DNA from: Solirubrobacterales bacterium
GTDB taxonomy: Bacteria; Actinomycetota; Thermoleophilia; Solirubrobacterales; 70-9
Assembly: GCA_030152505.1 (NCBI GenBank)
Contig: JASLJO010000201.1
Location: forward strand, 1 to 13,602
Direction of reading: 5' to 3'
Length of the DNA: 13,602 nucleotides
The notes under the pieces are model-generated. The model saw only the letters and a program-made list of their open reading frames with translations. It searched no databases and was not told where the DNA came from. The translations under genes were made by a program, and so were the position numbers. Below, piece after piece: positions 6,612 to 13,602 of the stretch; position 1 is the first letter of the stretch; each line of letters starts with the position of its first letter.

Positions 6612-6824
6612 ATGGCCGTCCCCAAGAAGAGAACTTCGCGTACGCGGCGCGACAAGCGGCGCGCTCAGCACAAGGCCGGCAAGGCGCGGCTGAACGAGTG
6701 CCCGCGCTGCCATAGCCCGCGACTGCCGCACCGGGTCTGCCCGACCTGTGGGACCTATGCGGGCCGTGAGGTCATCAAGCACACGGTGGCTGAGCCCACC
6801 GCGGCCGCTTCCGACACCGAGTAG
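6612..6824 (+). CDS. rpmF: 50S ribosomal protein L32
   Basis: L32 is a small zinc-ribbon protein of the large subunit. The sequence MAVPKKRTSRTRRDKRRAQH is the classic bacterial L32 N-terminus. Two CxxC pairs, C30-P-R-C33 and C43-P-T-C46, give the zinc-binding (C+) form. This rules out the zinc-free paralogue induced under zinc starvation in some actinobacteria. The product is 70 aa, with a short Ala/Thr-rich acidic tail. An in-frame ATG 12 nt upstream (6600) was not chosen because MAVPKK is the conserved start. It precedes plsX by 3 nt, the conserved rpmF-plsX pairing. Confidence 0.97.
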   Translation: MAVPKKRTSRTRRDKRRAQHKAGKARLNECPRCHSPRLPHRVCPTCGTYAGREVIKHTVAEPTAAASDTE

Positions 6825-6827
6825 TCG

Positions 6828-7850
6828 ATGGCCGGCGGCCCGACCGTCGCCCTCGACGGGTTTGGGGCCGAGCGGGGCTTTGAGGTGCTCGCCGAGGGCG
6901 CACGGATGGCCGCCGCCGACGGGATCCGCCTGCGGGTCTTCGGTCCCGAGCGGAAACTGGAGCTCGACGGCGCCGACGGAGTCGAGGTCATCCCCACCTC
7001 CGAGTGGATCGGCAACGAGGAGGACCCGGTGCCGGCAGTACGGAACAAGAAGGAGGCCTCGGTTGTACGCACGGCCCGTGATGTCGCCGAGGGTCGCTCG
7101 GACGCGATGGTCAGCCCCGGCTCGACCGGGGCGACGATGGCGGCGGCGACCTTCGGCCTCCGCCGGCTGCAGGGGGTCCAGCGGCCGGCGCTCGCGGTGC
7201 AGTTGCCGGTGCCGGGTAAGCCGGTGCTCTTCCTCGACGTCGGCGCCAACGTCGAGGTGCGGGCCCAGCACCTCGTCCAGTTCGCCTTCCTCGGCGCGGC
7301 CTTCACCGCGGCGGTGCTGGACGTCGAGCGCCCCCGGGTCGCTCTGCTCTCGGTCGGCGAGGAGGCGGGCAAGGGGAGGGAGGAGGTGGGCACCGCGCAC
7401 CGGTTGCTCGCGGATGCCGAAGGAATCGAGTTCGTCGGCAACGTCGAGGGGCGCGACCTGCCGGCGGGCGGGGCCGATGTCGTCGTCACCGACGGCTTCA
7501 CCGGCAACGTCTCGCTGAAGCTGATGGAGGGCACGGCGAAGGCCGTCACCGGGGCGATCCGCGATGCGGCGCGCTCCAACCCGCTCGCTGCGCTCGGCGG
7601 CGTGCTGATGCGCCCGGCGCTGGGGGGGCTGCGCCGCGAGCTGGACCCGGATGCCACCGGCGGCGCGATCCTGCTCGGGTTGCGCGGCATCGCGGTCGTC
7701 GGCCACGGCAGCGCCGGCGCCGAGGGAATCGCCAACGCGATCCGCCTCGCCGCGCGCTGCGCCGAGGTCGATGCGGTCGGCCGCACCGCGGCGCTGCTGG
7801 GAGAGGGCCGCGCCGGCCGGGGCGCCCTCGCGGCCGATGCGGACGCGTGA
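6828..7850 (+). CDS. plsX: Phosphate acyltransferase PlsX (diverged)
   Basis: PlsX converts acyl-ACP and phosphate to acyl-phosphate, which feeds the glycerol-3-phosphate acyltransferase PlsY and starts phospholipid synthesis at the inner face of the membrane. The 340-aa length is normal. Recognisable motifs are NKKEASVVRT, the glycine-rich turn SPGSTGATMAA (from residue 96), FLDVGANVEV, LLSVGEEAGKGREE, DGFTGNVSLKLMEG (from 222) and GGAILLGLRG. Two normally strict motifs are altered: the N-terminal ALDAMGGD-type block reads ALDGFGAE (8-15), and SAGNTGA reads SPGSTGA (96-102). Context fits: it lies 3 nt after rpmF and 13 nt before acpP, which encodes its acyl carrier partner. No malonyl-CoA transacylase or ketoacyl synthase genes lie between, as they do in many bacteria. 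Confidence 0.93.
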   Translation: MAGGPTVALDGFGAERGFEVLAEGARMAAADGIRLRVFGPERKLELDGADGVEVIPTSEWIGNEEDPVPAVRNKKEASVVRTARDVAEGRSDAMVSPGSTGATMAAATFGLRRLQGVQRPALAVQLPVPGKPVLFLDVGANVEVRAQHLVQFAFLGAAFTAAVLDVERPRVALLSVGEEAGKGREEVGTAHRLLADAEGIEFVGNVEGRDLPAGGADVVVTDGFTGNVSLKLMEGTAKAVTGAIRDAARSNPLAALGGVLMRPALGGLRRELDPDATGGAILLGLRGIAVVGHGSAGAEGIANAIRLAARCAEVDAVGRTAALLGEGRAGRGALAADADA

Positions 7851-7863
7851 TAGTACACCCGGC

Positions 7864-8109
7864 ATGAACCGAGATGAGGTTTTCGATCTGGTCCGCGGTC
7901 ATCTCGCCGAGGAGCTCGAGGTCGACCCCGGCAAGATCTCGGAGGAGACCCGCTTCAAGCAGGATCTGGACGCCGATTCGCTCGATCTGTACGAGCTGGT
8001 CATGGAGCTCGAGGACAATTACGGTGTCTCGGTCTCCGAGGAGCAGGCGACGCGGATCGAGACCGTCGGCGACGCGGTCGCGTTCGTCGTGGAGCACGCT
8101 CCGGGATGA
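7864..8109 (+). CDS. acpP: Acyl carrier protein
   Basis: This 81-residue acidic protein carries the growing acyl chain in type II fatty acid synthesis. The phosphopantetheine attachment motif is DADSLDLYELVMELED, with modified Ser39. The helix II region following it (DLYELVMELEDNYGVSVSEE) is standard for housekeeping ACP. ATG 7864 is the only reasonable start, though no clear Shine-Dalgarno is visible in the 13-nt gap after plsX. The stop overlaps the rnc start in an ATGA arrangement, so translation is probably coupled; acpP-rnc linkage is widespread in bacteria. Confidence 0.96.
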   Translation: MNRDEVFDLVRGHLAEELEVDPGKISEETRFKQDLDADSLDLYELVMELEDNYGVSVSEEQATRIETVGDAVAFVVEHAPG

Positions 8110-8780
8110 GCGTCGAGACGCTCGCCGGTCTCGTCGCGGACCTGCCCGACGACCTGCGGCGCCTCGCCCTCACACATTCCTCCTGGACCGAGGAGCAACC
8201 CCTCTCCTATGAGCGACTGGCCTATCTTGGCGACAGCGTTCTCGCTCTGGCGATCGCCGGCGGCATCTACGAGCGCTTCCCCGGGGTCGATGCCGGCGGC
8301 CTCACCCGGATCCACAACCACACGGTGAGCGGCATCTCCTGCGCCGAGGTCGGACGTGAGCTCGGCGTGCCGGCGATGCTGGCTGAGGCTGAGCCCGAGG
8401 CCGAGGATGCGATTCCGGCCGAGGTGCTCCTCGCCGGCTCACGGCCACTGCCCGAGGTGACCGAGGCTCTGATCGGCGCCTGCTTTCTCGCCTTCGGCTT
8501 CGATCGTGTCGCGGCCGCGGTCGGCGATGCATTCGAGCGGCAGATCGAATATGCGGTCGAAGCGCCGGTGGATGCGAAGTCGGCACTGCAGGAGCTGCTC
8601 GCCCGCCGGCGGGCGCGCGTAACCTACGTCGTGATCGGGGAATCCGGGCCCGCGCACCAGCGCACCTTCGAGGTCGACGCGACCGTCGACGGCGAGCGGG
8701 TGGGGACCGGCACCGGTCGGAGCAAGATGGCGGCGGAGCAGATGGCGGCCGAGGAGGCGTTGAAGCGCCTGGGGGGGTGA
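8106..8780 (+). CDS. rnc: Ribonuclease III (diverged active site)
   Basis: RNase III cleaves double-stranded RNA, including rRNA precursors. The 224-aa product has an N-terminal endonuclease domain and a C-terminal dsRNA-binding domain (about residues 153-222: KSALQELL, GPAHQRTFEV, GTGRSKMAAEQMAAEEAL). ALTHSS at 21-26 and the signature ERLAYLGDSVL at 36-46 are clear. Compared with E. coli NERLEFLGD, Glu38 is kept as E36 and Asp45 as D43, but the Glu41 position is Ala39. The second catalytic pair, D-x2-E before ALIGA, is E117-V-T-E120, so Asp114 is replaced by Glu and Glu117 is kept. The start is fixed by the ATGA overlap with acpP. Family assignment is secure; catalytic efficiency is uncertain. 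Confidence 0.92.
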   Translation: MSVETLAGLVADLPDDLRRLALTHSSWTEEQPLSYERLAYLGDSVLALAIAGGIYERFPGVDAGGLTRIHNHTVSGISCAEVGRELGVPAMLAEAEPEAEDAIPAEVLLAGSRPLPEVTEALIGACFLAFGFDRVAAAVGDAFERQIEYAVEAPVDAKSALQELLARRRARVTYVVIGESGPAHQRTFEVDATVDGERVGTGTGRSKMAAEQMAAEEALKRLGG

Positions 8781-8817
8781 AGGGGTCGCGTCCGACTCAC
8801 CCGCCAGCCTTCCGAAC

Positions 8818-8823
8818 GAGGGA
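8818..8823 (+). promoter_or_regulatory. Shine-Dalgarno of smc
   Basis: GAGGGA lies 5 nt before ATG 8829 and fixes the smc start; the MYLRSIEMKGFKSF N-terminus agrees. The 48-nt rnc-smc gap shows no terminator. Confidence 0.6.
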
Positions 8824-8828
8824 CAAGC

Positions 8829-11279
8829 ATGTATCTGAGATCGATCGAGATGAAGGGGTTCAAGTCGTTCCCCGGCCGAACCAAGCTGGAGTTCTCTCCG
8901 GGGGTCAGCGTGATCGTCGGGCCCAACGGCTCGGGCAAGTCGAACATCACCGACGCGGTGCTCTGGGCGCTGGGCGAGCAGAGCCCTGGGGCGATCCGCG
9001 GCGCTTCGATGCAGGATGTGATCTCGGCGGGTGGAGAGGGCGTCGGCCGGCGCCGTGCCGCCGAGGTCGAGGTCGTGATCGACAACTCTCACGGGCGTGC
9101 CGCGACTGAGCTCTCCGAGATCGCCGTGCGCCGCACGCTCGACCGCTCAGGCGAGGGCGTCTATCGGCTGAACGGCGCGCGCTGTCGCTTGGTCGATGTG
9201 GTTGAGGTGCTCTCCGACACCAACCTCGGCCGCGAGATGCATTCGGTGATCAGCCAGGGGAGGGTCGAGTCGATCGTCCACTCCAAGCCCCGCGAGCGGC
9301 GTCTTCTGGTCGAGGAGGCCGCGGGTCTCGGCAAGCACCGCAAACGACGTCGCAGGGCCGAGCTGAAGCTGCGCGCCGCCCGCGACAACCTCGACCGCGC
9401 TCTCGATCTCGAGCGCGAGGCGCGGGCACGGTTGCGCCCGCTCAAGCGCCAGGCGCAGGCAGCCGAGCTGGGCGCCCGGATCGAGCGCGAGGAGCTTGAG
9501 CTGCGCGGTCGCCTCGTCGCCGAGGAGCTGCGCTTTGGCAAGGACCGGGCGTCGGCGGCGCAGAGGACGGCGGAGAAGTCCCGCGACGAGCGGGCGGCGA
9601 TCGAGAAGCGGTTGGAAGAGGTGAGCGCGCGTCGCCGCGCCGCGGAGGAGCGCTTTGCTGCCCGTGATCGTGAGCGCACCCAGGCCTGGGGTCTGCTGAC
9701 CAAGCTGCGCGGTGAGCAGCAGCGGATCGCCGTGCGCGCGGCCGCCCTCGCCGACCGCGTGGCCGAGCTGGAGGGCGCGCTGGAGGTGCTGCGAGCCGAA
9801 TTCGGGCCGCTCACCCTCGACCTCGGCTCGACCGAGGGTGCCCCCGCCGAGCGGATCGGCAAGCTGGAGGAGGAGCTGACTGAGATCGATGCCGGCCTGA
9901 CCAGTGCCGGCGAGGGCCTCGCCAGGGCGCGCTCCGGAGACGCGGTCGAGTCCGAGCGCGAGGAGGCGCTGGGACAGATCCAGGCCGGTGCCGAGCGTGC
10001 CGTCCGCCACGCTCGCCGTGCCGAGGGACTGCTCGGTGAGCGCCACCGCGAGGCGTTGCGCGCCCGGGTCGCCGCCGGCGAGGAGCTGCTCGACGACGTC
10101 GCCGCCGCCACGGCGGCCACGGCGGCGCTGGAGAGCGCGATCCGCATCCGGATCGAGCGGATCGAAGCGAAGGTCGTCGGCGAGGAGGGCGACGGCGACG
10201 CGATCGCCGAGGAGATGCGCGAGTGCTCGCGCCAGGAGTCCGAGCTGCAGGTCGAGATCAAGGCCGCCTCCGACGCCCTCACGGAGGCCCAGGTGGAGGC
10301 GGCGCACCTCGGTGATCGCCAGGCGGAGGCGGCCAAGGAGTTGGCCTCGATCGCCGAGCGTCTCGGCGAGGAGGTCGAACCGGCCGAGGAGGCATTGAGC
10401 GAGGAGGAGCGGGAGGACATCGACCGGCGGTTGCAGCGGCTGGAGCGTCGCCGCGCGCAGATCGGCCCGGTCAACCCGCTCGCCGAGCAGGAGTACGAAG
10501 AGGCGCGCGAGCACGTCGAGTCGCTGCAGATGCAACGCGAGGACACCGAGCGGGGCATGCACGAGCTGGAGGCGTTGATCCGCGACATCGACCGCGAGAT
10601 CGAGCGCGCCTTCGAGCAGACCTTCGAGGCGACGGCGAAGAACTTCGAGGAGATGGTCGAGCACCTCTTCCCCGGCGGACGCGGCCGCCTGCGGCGGGTG
10701 AGCCTGCAGGCGGTGCGAGAGGTCGGGGAACCGGAGACGGCCGACGGCGCGGAAGAGGTCGAGGAGGGCGAGGGGATCGAGGAAGAGGAGCGCGAGGTCC
10801 TCGGGGTCGAGATCGAGGTCACCCCGGCCGGCAAGTCGACGCGCAAGCTCTCGCTGCTCTCCGGCGGCGAGAAGTCGCTGGTCGCGCTCGCCTTCGTCTT
10901 CGCCGTCTTCCTCGCCCGCCCCTGCCCCTTCTACATCCTCGACGAGGTCGAGGCGGCGCTCGACGACGCCAACATCGACCGCTTCCTGCAGCTGATCCGG
11001 CGCTTCTCCGACCGGGCCCAGTTCGTCATCGTCACCCACCAGAAACGCACGATGGACGCCGCCGACGTGCTCTACGGCGTGACCATGGGCGGCGATGGCG
11101 TGACCAAAGTCGTCTCCCGTCGCCTGCCGCGTGAAGTCGAGGCGGAGGAGAGTGACCCGGCAAGCCCGCCTCCTTTCGCCGGAGTCGGCGCCGAGCAGAG
11201 CGAGACGGCCCCCGGAGTGCTTGGCCAAAAGTCACCCGGTGAGCCGTCCGCCCGCGACGACTCGGCCGCCGCGGCCTAG
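8829..11279 (+). CDS. smc: Short SMC-family chromosome segregation ATPase without a recognisable hinge
   Basis: SMC forms the ring of the bacterial condensin that organises and segregates chromosomes. The N-terminal head is canonical: GFKSF (10-14), Walker A GPNGSGKS (31-38), GREMHSVISQGRVE and EEAAGLGKHRKRRRRAELKL. The C-terminal arm and head are too: GPVNPLAEQEYEE (near 547), LFPGGRGRL, signature LSGGE (677-681), Walker B YILDE (702-706), D-loop ALDD and switch VTHQ. Total length is 816 aa, against about 1150-1200 for the family. The 165-590 segment between heads is charged coiled coil only. I find none of the ~150-aa globular hinge motifs. The frame is unbroken, so this is no frameshift. 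An acidic insert lies at about 637-657, and a Pro/Ser/Ala-rich tail follows about residue 775. Its place between rnc and ftsY is that of the normal housekeeping smc. Confidence 0.92.
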   Translation: MYLRSIEMKGFKSFPGRTKLEFSPGVSVIVGPNGSGKSNITDAVLWALGEQSPGAIRGASMQDVISAGGEGVGRRRAAEVEVVIDNSHGRAATELSEIAVRRTLDRSGEGVYRLNGARCRLVDVVEVLSDTNLGREMHSVISQGRVESIVHSKPRERRLLVEEAAGLGKHRKRRRRAELKLRAARDNLDRALDLEREARARLRPLKRQAQAAELGARIEREELELRGRLVAEELRFGKDRASAAQRTAEKSRDERAAIEKRLEEVSARRRAAEERFAARDRERTQAWGLLTKLRGEQQRIAVRAAALADRVAELEGALEVLRAEFGPLTLDLGSTEGAPAERIGKLEEELTEIDAGLTSAGEGLARARSGDAVESEREEALGQIQAGAERAVRHARRAEGLLGERHREALRARVAAGEELLDDVAAATAATAALESAIRIRIERIEAKVVGEEGDGDAIAEEMRECSRQESELQVEIKAASDALTEAQVEAAHLGDRQAEAAKELASIAERLGEEVEPAEEALSEEEREDIDRRLQRLERRRAQIGPVNPLAEQEYEEAREHVESLQMQREDTERGMHELEALIRDIDREIERAFEQTFEATAKNFEEMVEHLFPGGRGRLRRVSLQAVREVGEPETADGAEEVEEGEGIEEEEREVLGVEIEVTPAGKSTRKLSLLSGGEKSLVALAFVFAVFLARPCPFYILDEVEAALDDANIDRFLQLIRRFSDRAQFVIVTHQKRTMDAADVLYGVTMGGDGVTKVVSRRLPREVEAEESDPASPPPFAGVGAEQSETAPGVLGQKSPGEPSARDDSAAAA

Positions 11280-11282
11280 CCG

Positions 11283-12281
11283 ATGTCCACCTCTTGGCAG
11301 GAGGTCTTTGATCTCGGTGCGCGCGATGCGATCGCCGCTGGGGCGGAACCGGAGAGCGAGGAGCGCCGCCGCGGCGTCTTCAGCCGCCTGCGCGAGAGCC
11401 TCTCCAAGAGTCGCCAGGCGCTGGCCGAGGAGATCTCGGCCAGCCTCTTCGATCGGATCGACGAGGAGACCTGGGAGCGGTTGGAGGAGGCTCTGATCCT
11501 GGCCGACGCCGGTGCGCCGACCACGGCCGAGGTGGTCGAACGACTCGAGCGCGAGGTCGACGCGGGGACGGTCTCGCCCGACGGCGAGGCGGTGCGCGAC
11601 CGCCTCATCGAGATCCTCGCCGAGGTCTCCTCCAACGGCCGTGCTCCGATCGACCTCAGCGGCGAGCCGGCCGTGCTGCTGATGGTCGGCGTCAACGGCA
11701 CCGGCAAGACGACGACGATCGGCAAGATCGCCTGGCATCTGTCAAGGGAATTCGGCCTTTCGGTCGTGCTCGCCGCCGCCGACACCTACCGCGCCGCCGC
11801 CGCCGAGCAGCTCGCCGAGTGGGCCGAGCGCGCCGGGGCCGAGCTGATTCGCTCCAAGCCCGGCGGCGACCCCGGCGCCGTCGCCTTCGACGCGATCGCC
11901 GCCGCCCGCGCTCGCGGCGCCGACGTCGTCATCGTCGACACCGCCGGTCGTCTGCACACGCAGGGCAACCTGATGGATGAGCTGGCCAAGGTGCGCCGCG
12001 TGATCGCCAAGCAGATGCCCGACGCGCCGCACGAGACGCTGATCTCGATCGACGCGACCACGGGCCAGAACGGCCTGCGTCAGGCGCAGGTCTTCTCCGA
12101 GGCGGTCGAGGTCGACGGCGTCGTCCTGACCAAGCTCGACGGTACGGCCAAGGGCGGCATCGTGCTGGCGATTGCGGGTGAGCTCGGCATCCCGGTGAAG
12201 CTGATCGGCACCGGCGAGACGCTCGAGGACCTGCGTCCCTTCGATCCCGAGGACTTCGCCCGCGCCCTCCTCGCCGAGTAG
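11283..12281 (+). CDS. ftsY: Signal recognition particle receptor FtsY
   Basis: FtsY is the membrane-associated SRP GTPase receptor for Ffh-bound ribosomes. The 332-aa protein has an acidic N-terminal A-like region (about 1-50), an N domain helical bundle (about 50-125) and the G domain: GVNGTGKTTT (136-145), DTYRAAAAEQL, DTAGRLHTQ (219-227), TKLDGTAKGG (283-292) and the terminal LIGTGETLEDLRPFDPEDF. The DTYRAAAAEQL and TKLDGTAKGG variants separate FtsY from Ffh (DVYRPAAVDQL and TKLDGDARGG next door). ATG 11283 is 3 nt after the smc stop, so the two are surely co-transcribed. It lacks a transmembrane segment; membrane contact is probably through an amphipathic N-terminal helix. Confidence 0.96.
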   Translation: MSTSWQEVFDLGARDAIAAGAEPESEERRRGVFSRLRESLSKSRQALAEEISASLFDRIDEETWERLEEALILADAGAPTTAEVVERLEREVDAGTVSPDGEAVRDRLIEILAEVSSNGRAPIDLSGEPAVLLMVGVNGTGKTTTIGKIAWHLSREFGLSVVLAAADTYRAAAAEQLAEWAERAGAELIRSKPGGDPGAVAFDAIAAARARGADVVIVDTAGRLHTQGNLMDELAKVRRVIAKQMPDAPHETLISIDATTGQNGLRQAQVFSEAVEVDGVVLTKLDGTAKGGIVLAIAGELGIPVKLIGTGETLEDLRPFDPEDFARALLAE

Positions 12282-12307
12282 CCGCACACCCAGCCGCACA
12301 CGCAAGC

Positions 12308-12350
12308 GCGGTAGAGGTTTGAACCGCATACCGGACCAAACCTCGACCGC
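12308..12350. repeat. Palindrome between ftsY and ffh, related to the one after recG
   Basis: The left arm 12308-12322 matches the reverse complement of the right arm 12336-12350 at 13 of 15 positions, with a 13-nt loop. The right arm carries CCAAACCTCGACC, identical to 13 nt in the right arm of the 3670-3718 palindrome. It lies 26 nt after the ftsY stop and ends 21 nt before the ffh start. No T-tract follows. It may be a terminator, an RNA-processing hairpin or a REP-like family copy. Confidence 0.75.
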
Positions 12351-12357
12351 ACTTCCG

Positions 12358-12363
12358 TAGTCT
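12358..12363 (+). promoter_or_regulatory. Possible -10 element for a leaderless ffh transcript
   Basis: TAGTCT fits TANNNT and lies 8 nt before the GTG at 12372. There is no Shine-Dalgarno before this GTG, which would fit a leaderless start. No good -35 is seen at 16-18 bp; that window falls in the palindrome right arm. Confidence 0.25.
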
Positions 12364-12371
12364 CCGCTGGG

Positions 12372-13602
12372 GTGTTCGACCAACTATCCGATCGGCTGCA
12401 GGCGACTCTCTCCGACGTCCGCTCGCGCGGCAAGCTGAGCGAGGGCGACGTCGATGCGGCGATGCGCGAGATCCGCCTCGCGTTGCTCGAGGCCGATGTC
12501 AACTTCAAAGTCGTCAAAGCCTTCACCAAGACGCTGAAGGAGCGCTGCCTCGGCGCCGACGTGCTGGAGAGCCTCGACCCCGGGCAGCAGGTGGTGAAGA
12601 TCGTCAACGAGGAGCTGACCGGCCTGATGGGCGGTACCGGGCGCGAGCTCGCCCTCGCCTCGAAAGGGCCCACGGTGATCCTGATGGCCGGCCTGCAGGG
12701 CTCGGGCAAGACGACCGCCTGCGCCAAGCTCGCCCGCCACCTGGGCGAGCAGGGCAAGAGCGTCGCCCTCGCGGCCTGCGACGTCTACCGTCCGGCCGCC
12801 GTCGACCAGCTGGTCACCGTCGGTGAGCGGGCCGGCGCCCACGTCTACCAGCAGGGCACCGACGCCGACCCGGTGGAGATCGCCGCATGGGCGCTCGACC
12901 GGGCCCGCGAGGAGGAGCGCGACGTGCTGATCGTCGATACCGCGGGTCGCCTCCACATCGACGCGGACCTGATGGACGAGCTGGCCAAGATTCGCAAGCG
13001 GACCAACCCGCACAACGTGCTGCTGGTGGTCGATGCGATGACCGGGCAGGACGCCGTCGCCGTCGCCGAATCGTTTGCCGAGGCGGCGGAGTTCGACGGC
13101 GTGGTGATGACCAAGCTCGACGGTGACGCCCGTGGCGGCGCCGCGCTCTCGGTCAAGGCGGTCACCGGCAAGCCGATCCTCTTCGCCTCCACCGGGGAGA
13201 AGCTCGAGGCCTTCGAGCGCTTCCATCCCGACCGGATGGCCTCGCGCATCCTCGGTATGGGCGACGTGCTCAGCCTGATCGAGAAAGCCGAGCAGCAGGT
13301 CGACGAGAGCCAGGCCGAGGATCTGCAGCGCAAACTCGAAGGCGACGCCTTCACGCTCGAGGACTTCCTTCAGCAGATGAAACAGGTGCGCAGGATGGGC
13401 CCGCTCAGCGGATTGATCGGGATGCTGCCGGGGATGGGGGCGATGAAACAGCTGAAGAACGCCGACGTCGACGAGGGCGAGCTCGACCGGGTCGAGGCGA
13501 TCATCCTCTCGATGACGCCGTTGGAGCGCGCCAACCCGGCGATCATCAAGGGCTCGCGGCGCAAACGGATCGCCGATGGCTCGGGGACGAAGATCCAGCA
13601 GG
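12372..13602 (+). CDS. ffh: Signal recognition particle protein Ffh (3' partial)
   Basis: Ffh binds 4.5S/SRP RNA and signal peptides of nascent proteins and delivers ribosomes to FtsY. GTG 12372 gives MFDQLSDRLQATLSDVRSRG, the expected N-terminus. 410 residues are present before the window ends. The N domain is about 1-95. The G domain has GLQGSGKTT (107-115), DVYRPAAVDQL, DTAGR (189-193) and TKLDGDARGG (from 247). The M domain starts near 300, with a Met/Gly-rich finger (GPLSGLIGMLPGMGAM). The last visible part, SRRKRIADGSGTKIQQ, is the RNA-binding helix-turn region; only the terminal few dozen residues are missing. It is separated from ftsY by 90 nt containing a palindrome, so it may be its own transcription unit. 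Confidence 0.95.
   Translation, partial: MFDQLSDRLQATLSDVRSRGKLSEGDVDAAMREIRLALLEADVNFKVVKAFTKTLKERCLGADVLESLDPGQQVVKIVNEELTGLMGGTGRELALASKGPTVILMAGLQGSGKTTACAKLARHLGEQGKSVALAACDVYRPAAVDQLVTVGERAGAHVYQQGTDADPVEIAAWALDRAREEERDVLIVDTAGRLHIDADLMDELAKIRKRTNPHNVLLVVDAMTGQDAVAVAESFAEAAEFDGVVMTKLDGDARGGAALSVKAVTGKPILFASTGEKLEAFERFHPDRMASRILGMGDVLSLIEKAEQQVDESQAEDLQRKLEGDAFTLEDFLQQMKQVRRMGPLSGLIGMLPGMGAMKQLKNADVDEGELDRVEAIILSMTPLERANPAIIKGSRRKRIADGSGTKIQQ

Noticed and set aside
6421..6715. Small + strand open frames across the yceD-rpmF gap
   Set aside because: They overlap the inverted repeat and known genes in the wrong frame, with no ribosome binding site or recognisable product.
9147..11228. A 693-codon open frame antisense to smc
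   Set aside because: It mirrors the smc frame in high-GC DNA, is Leu/Gly/Asp-rich without any family motif, and smc itself has clear ATPase motifs.
8829..11279. Frameshifted or truncated full-length smc
   Set aside because: One unbroken frame contains both heads, and the flanking genes are tightly spaced, so no fragment of a lost hinge lies in another frame nearby.
1..13602. CRISPR array, tRNA or rRNA genes, transposase genes, phage attachment sites
   Set aside because: No regularly spaced direct repeats, cloverleaf-like sequences or recombinase motifs were seen; the longest non-coding gap is 157 nt.

Overview
The window is a dense, high-GC, almost entirely co-oriented stretch of bacterial core genome. 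Thirteen protein genes lie on the + strand and one on the - strand, the first and last + strand genes being cut by the window edges. I see no tRNA, rRNA, CRISPR array or transposase. Gene order (DAK-domain protein, recG, rsmD, coaD, a SepIVA-like coiled-coil gene, YceD/DUF177, rpmF, plsX, acpP, rnc, smc, ftsY, ffh) resembles the Actinomycetota arrangement; in Mycobacterium a SepIVA-DUF177-rnc-smc-ftsY block also occurs. High GC, GTG starts and diverged motifs suggest a deep actinobacterial lineage, possibly Thermoleophilia/Solirubrobacterales. That placement is inference, not proven.

Layout: (1) 1-3666, the 3' part of a FakA/YloV-like DAK2 protein overlapping recG. (2) 3667-4779, a perfect 24-bp palindrome, then rsmD and coaD, which overlap by 1 nt. 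(3) 4780-6454, a leader region, a short SepIVA/DivIVA-like gene, a lone - strand methyltransferase and the YceD gene. (4) 6455-6611, the longest gap (157 nt), filled by a large imperfect inverted repeat. (5) 6612-8780, rpmF, plsX, acpP and rnc, tightly packed; acpP and rnc overlap by 4 nt. (6) 8829-12281, smc then ftsY 3 nt later. (7) 12282-12371, a second palindrome related to the first, then ffh running off the end.

The genes serve translation and ribosome maturation (rsmD, rpmF, yceD, rnc), CoA/ACP/phospholipid supply (coaD, plsX, acpP, and fatty acid activation if the first gene acts with a FakB), chromosome maintenance (recG, smc), septum or envelope growth (SepIVA-like) and co-translational targeting (ftsY, ffh).

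The unusual signals are inside ordinary-looking genes. The SMC protein is only 816 residues and has no recognisable hinge domain. recG carries a 93-bp palindrome inserted in frame and has Trp in place of the invariant P-loop Gly just before the catalytic Lys. RNase III has Ala at the position of E. coli Glu41. Three palindromic intergenic or intragenic elements occur, two of them sharing a 13-nt core.
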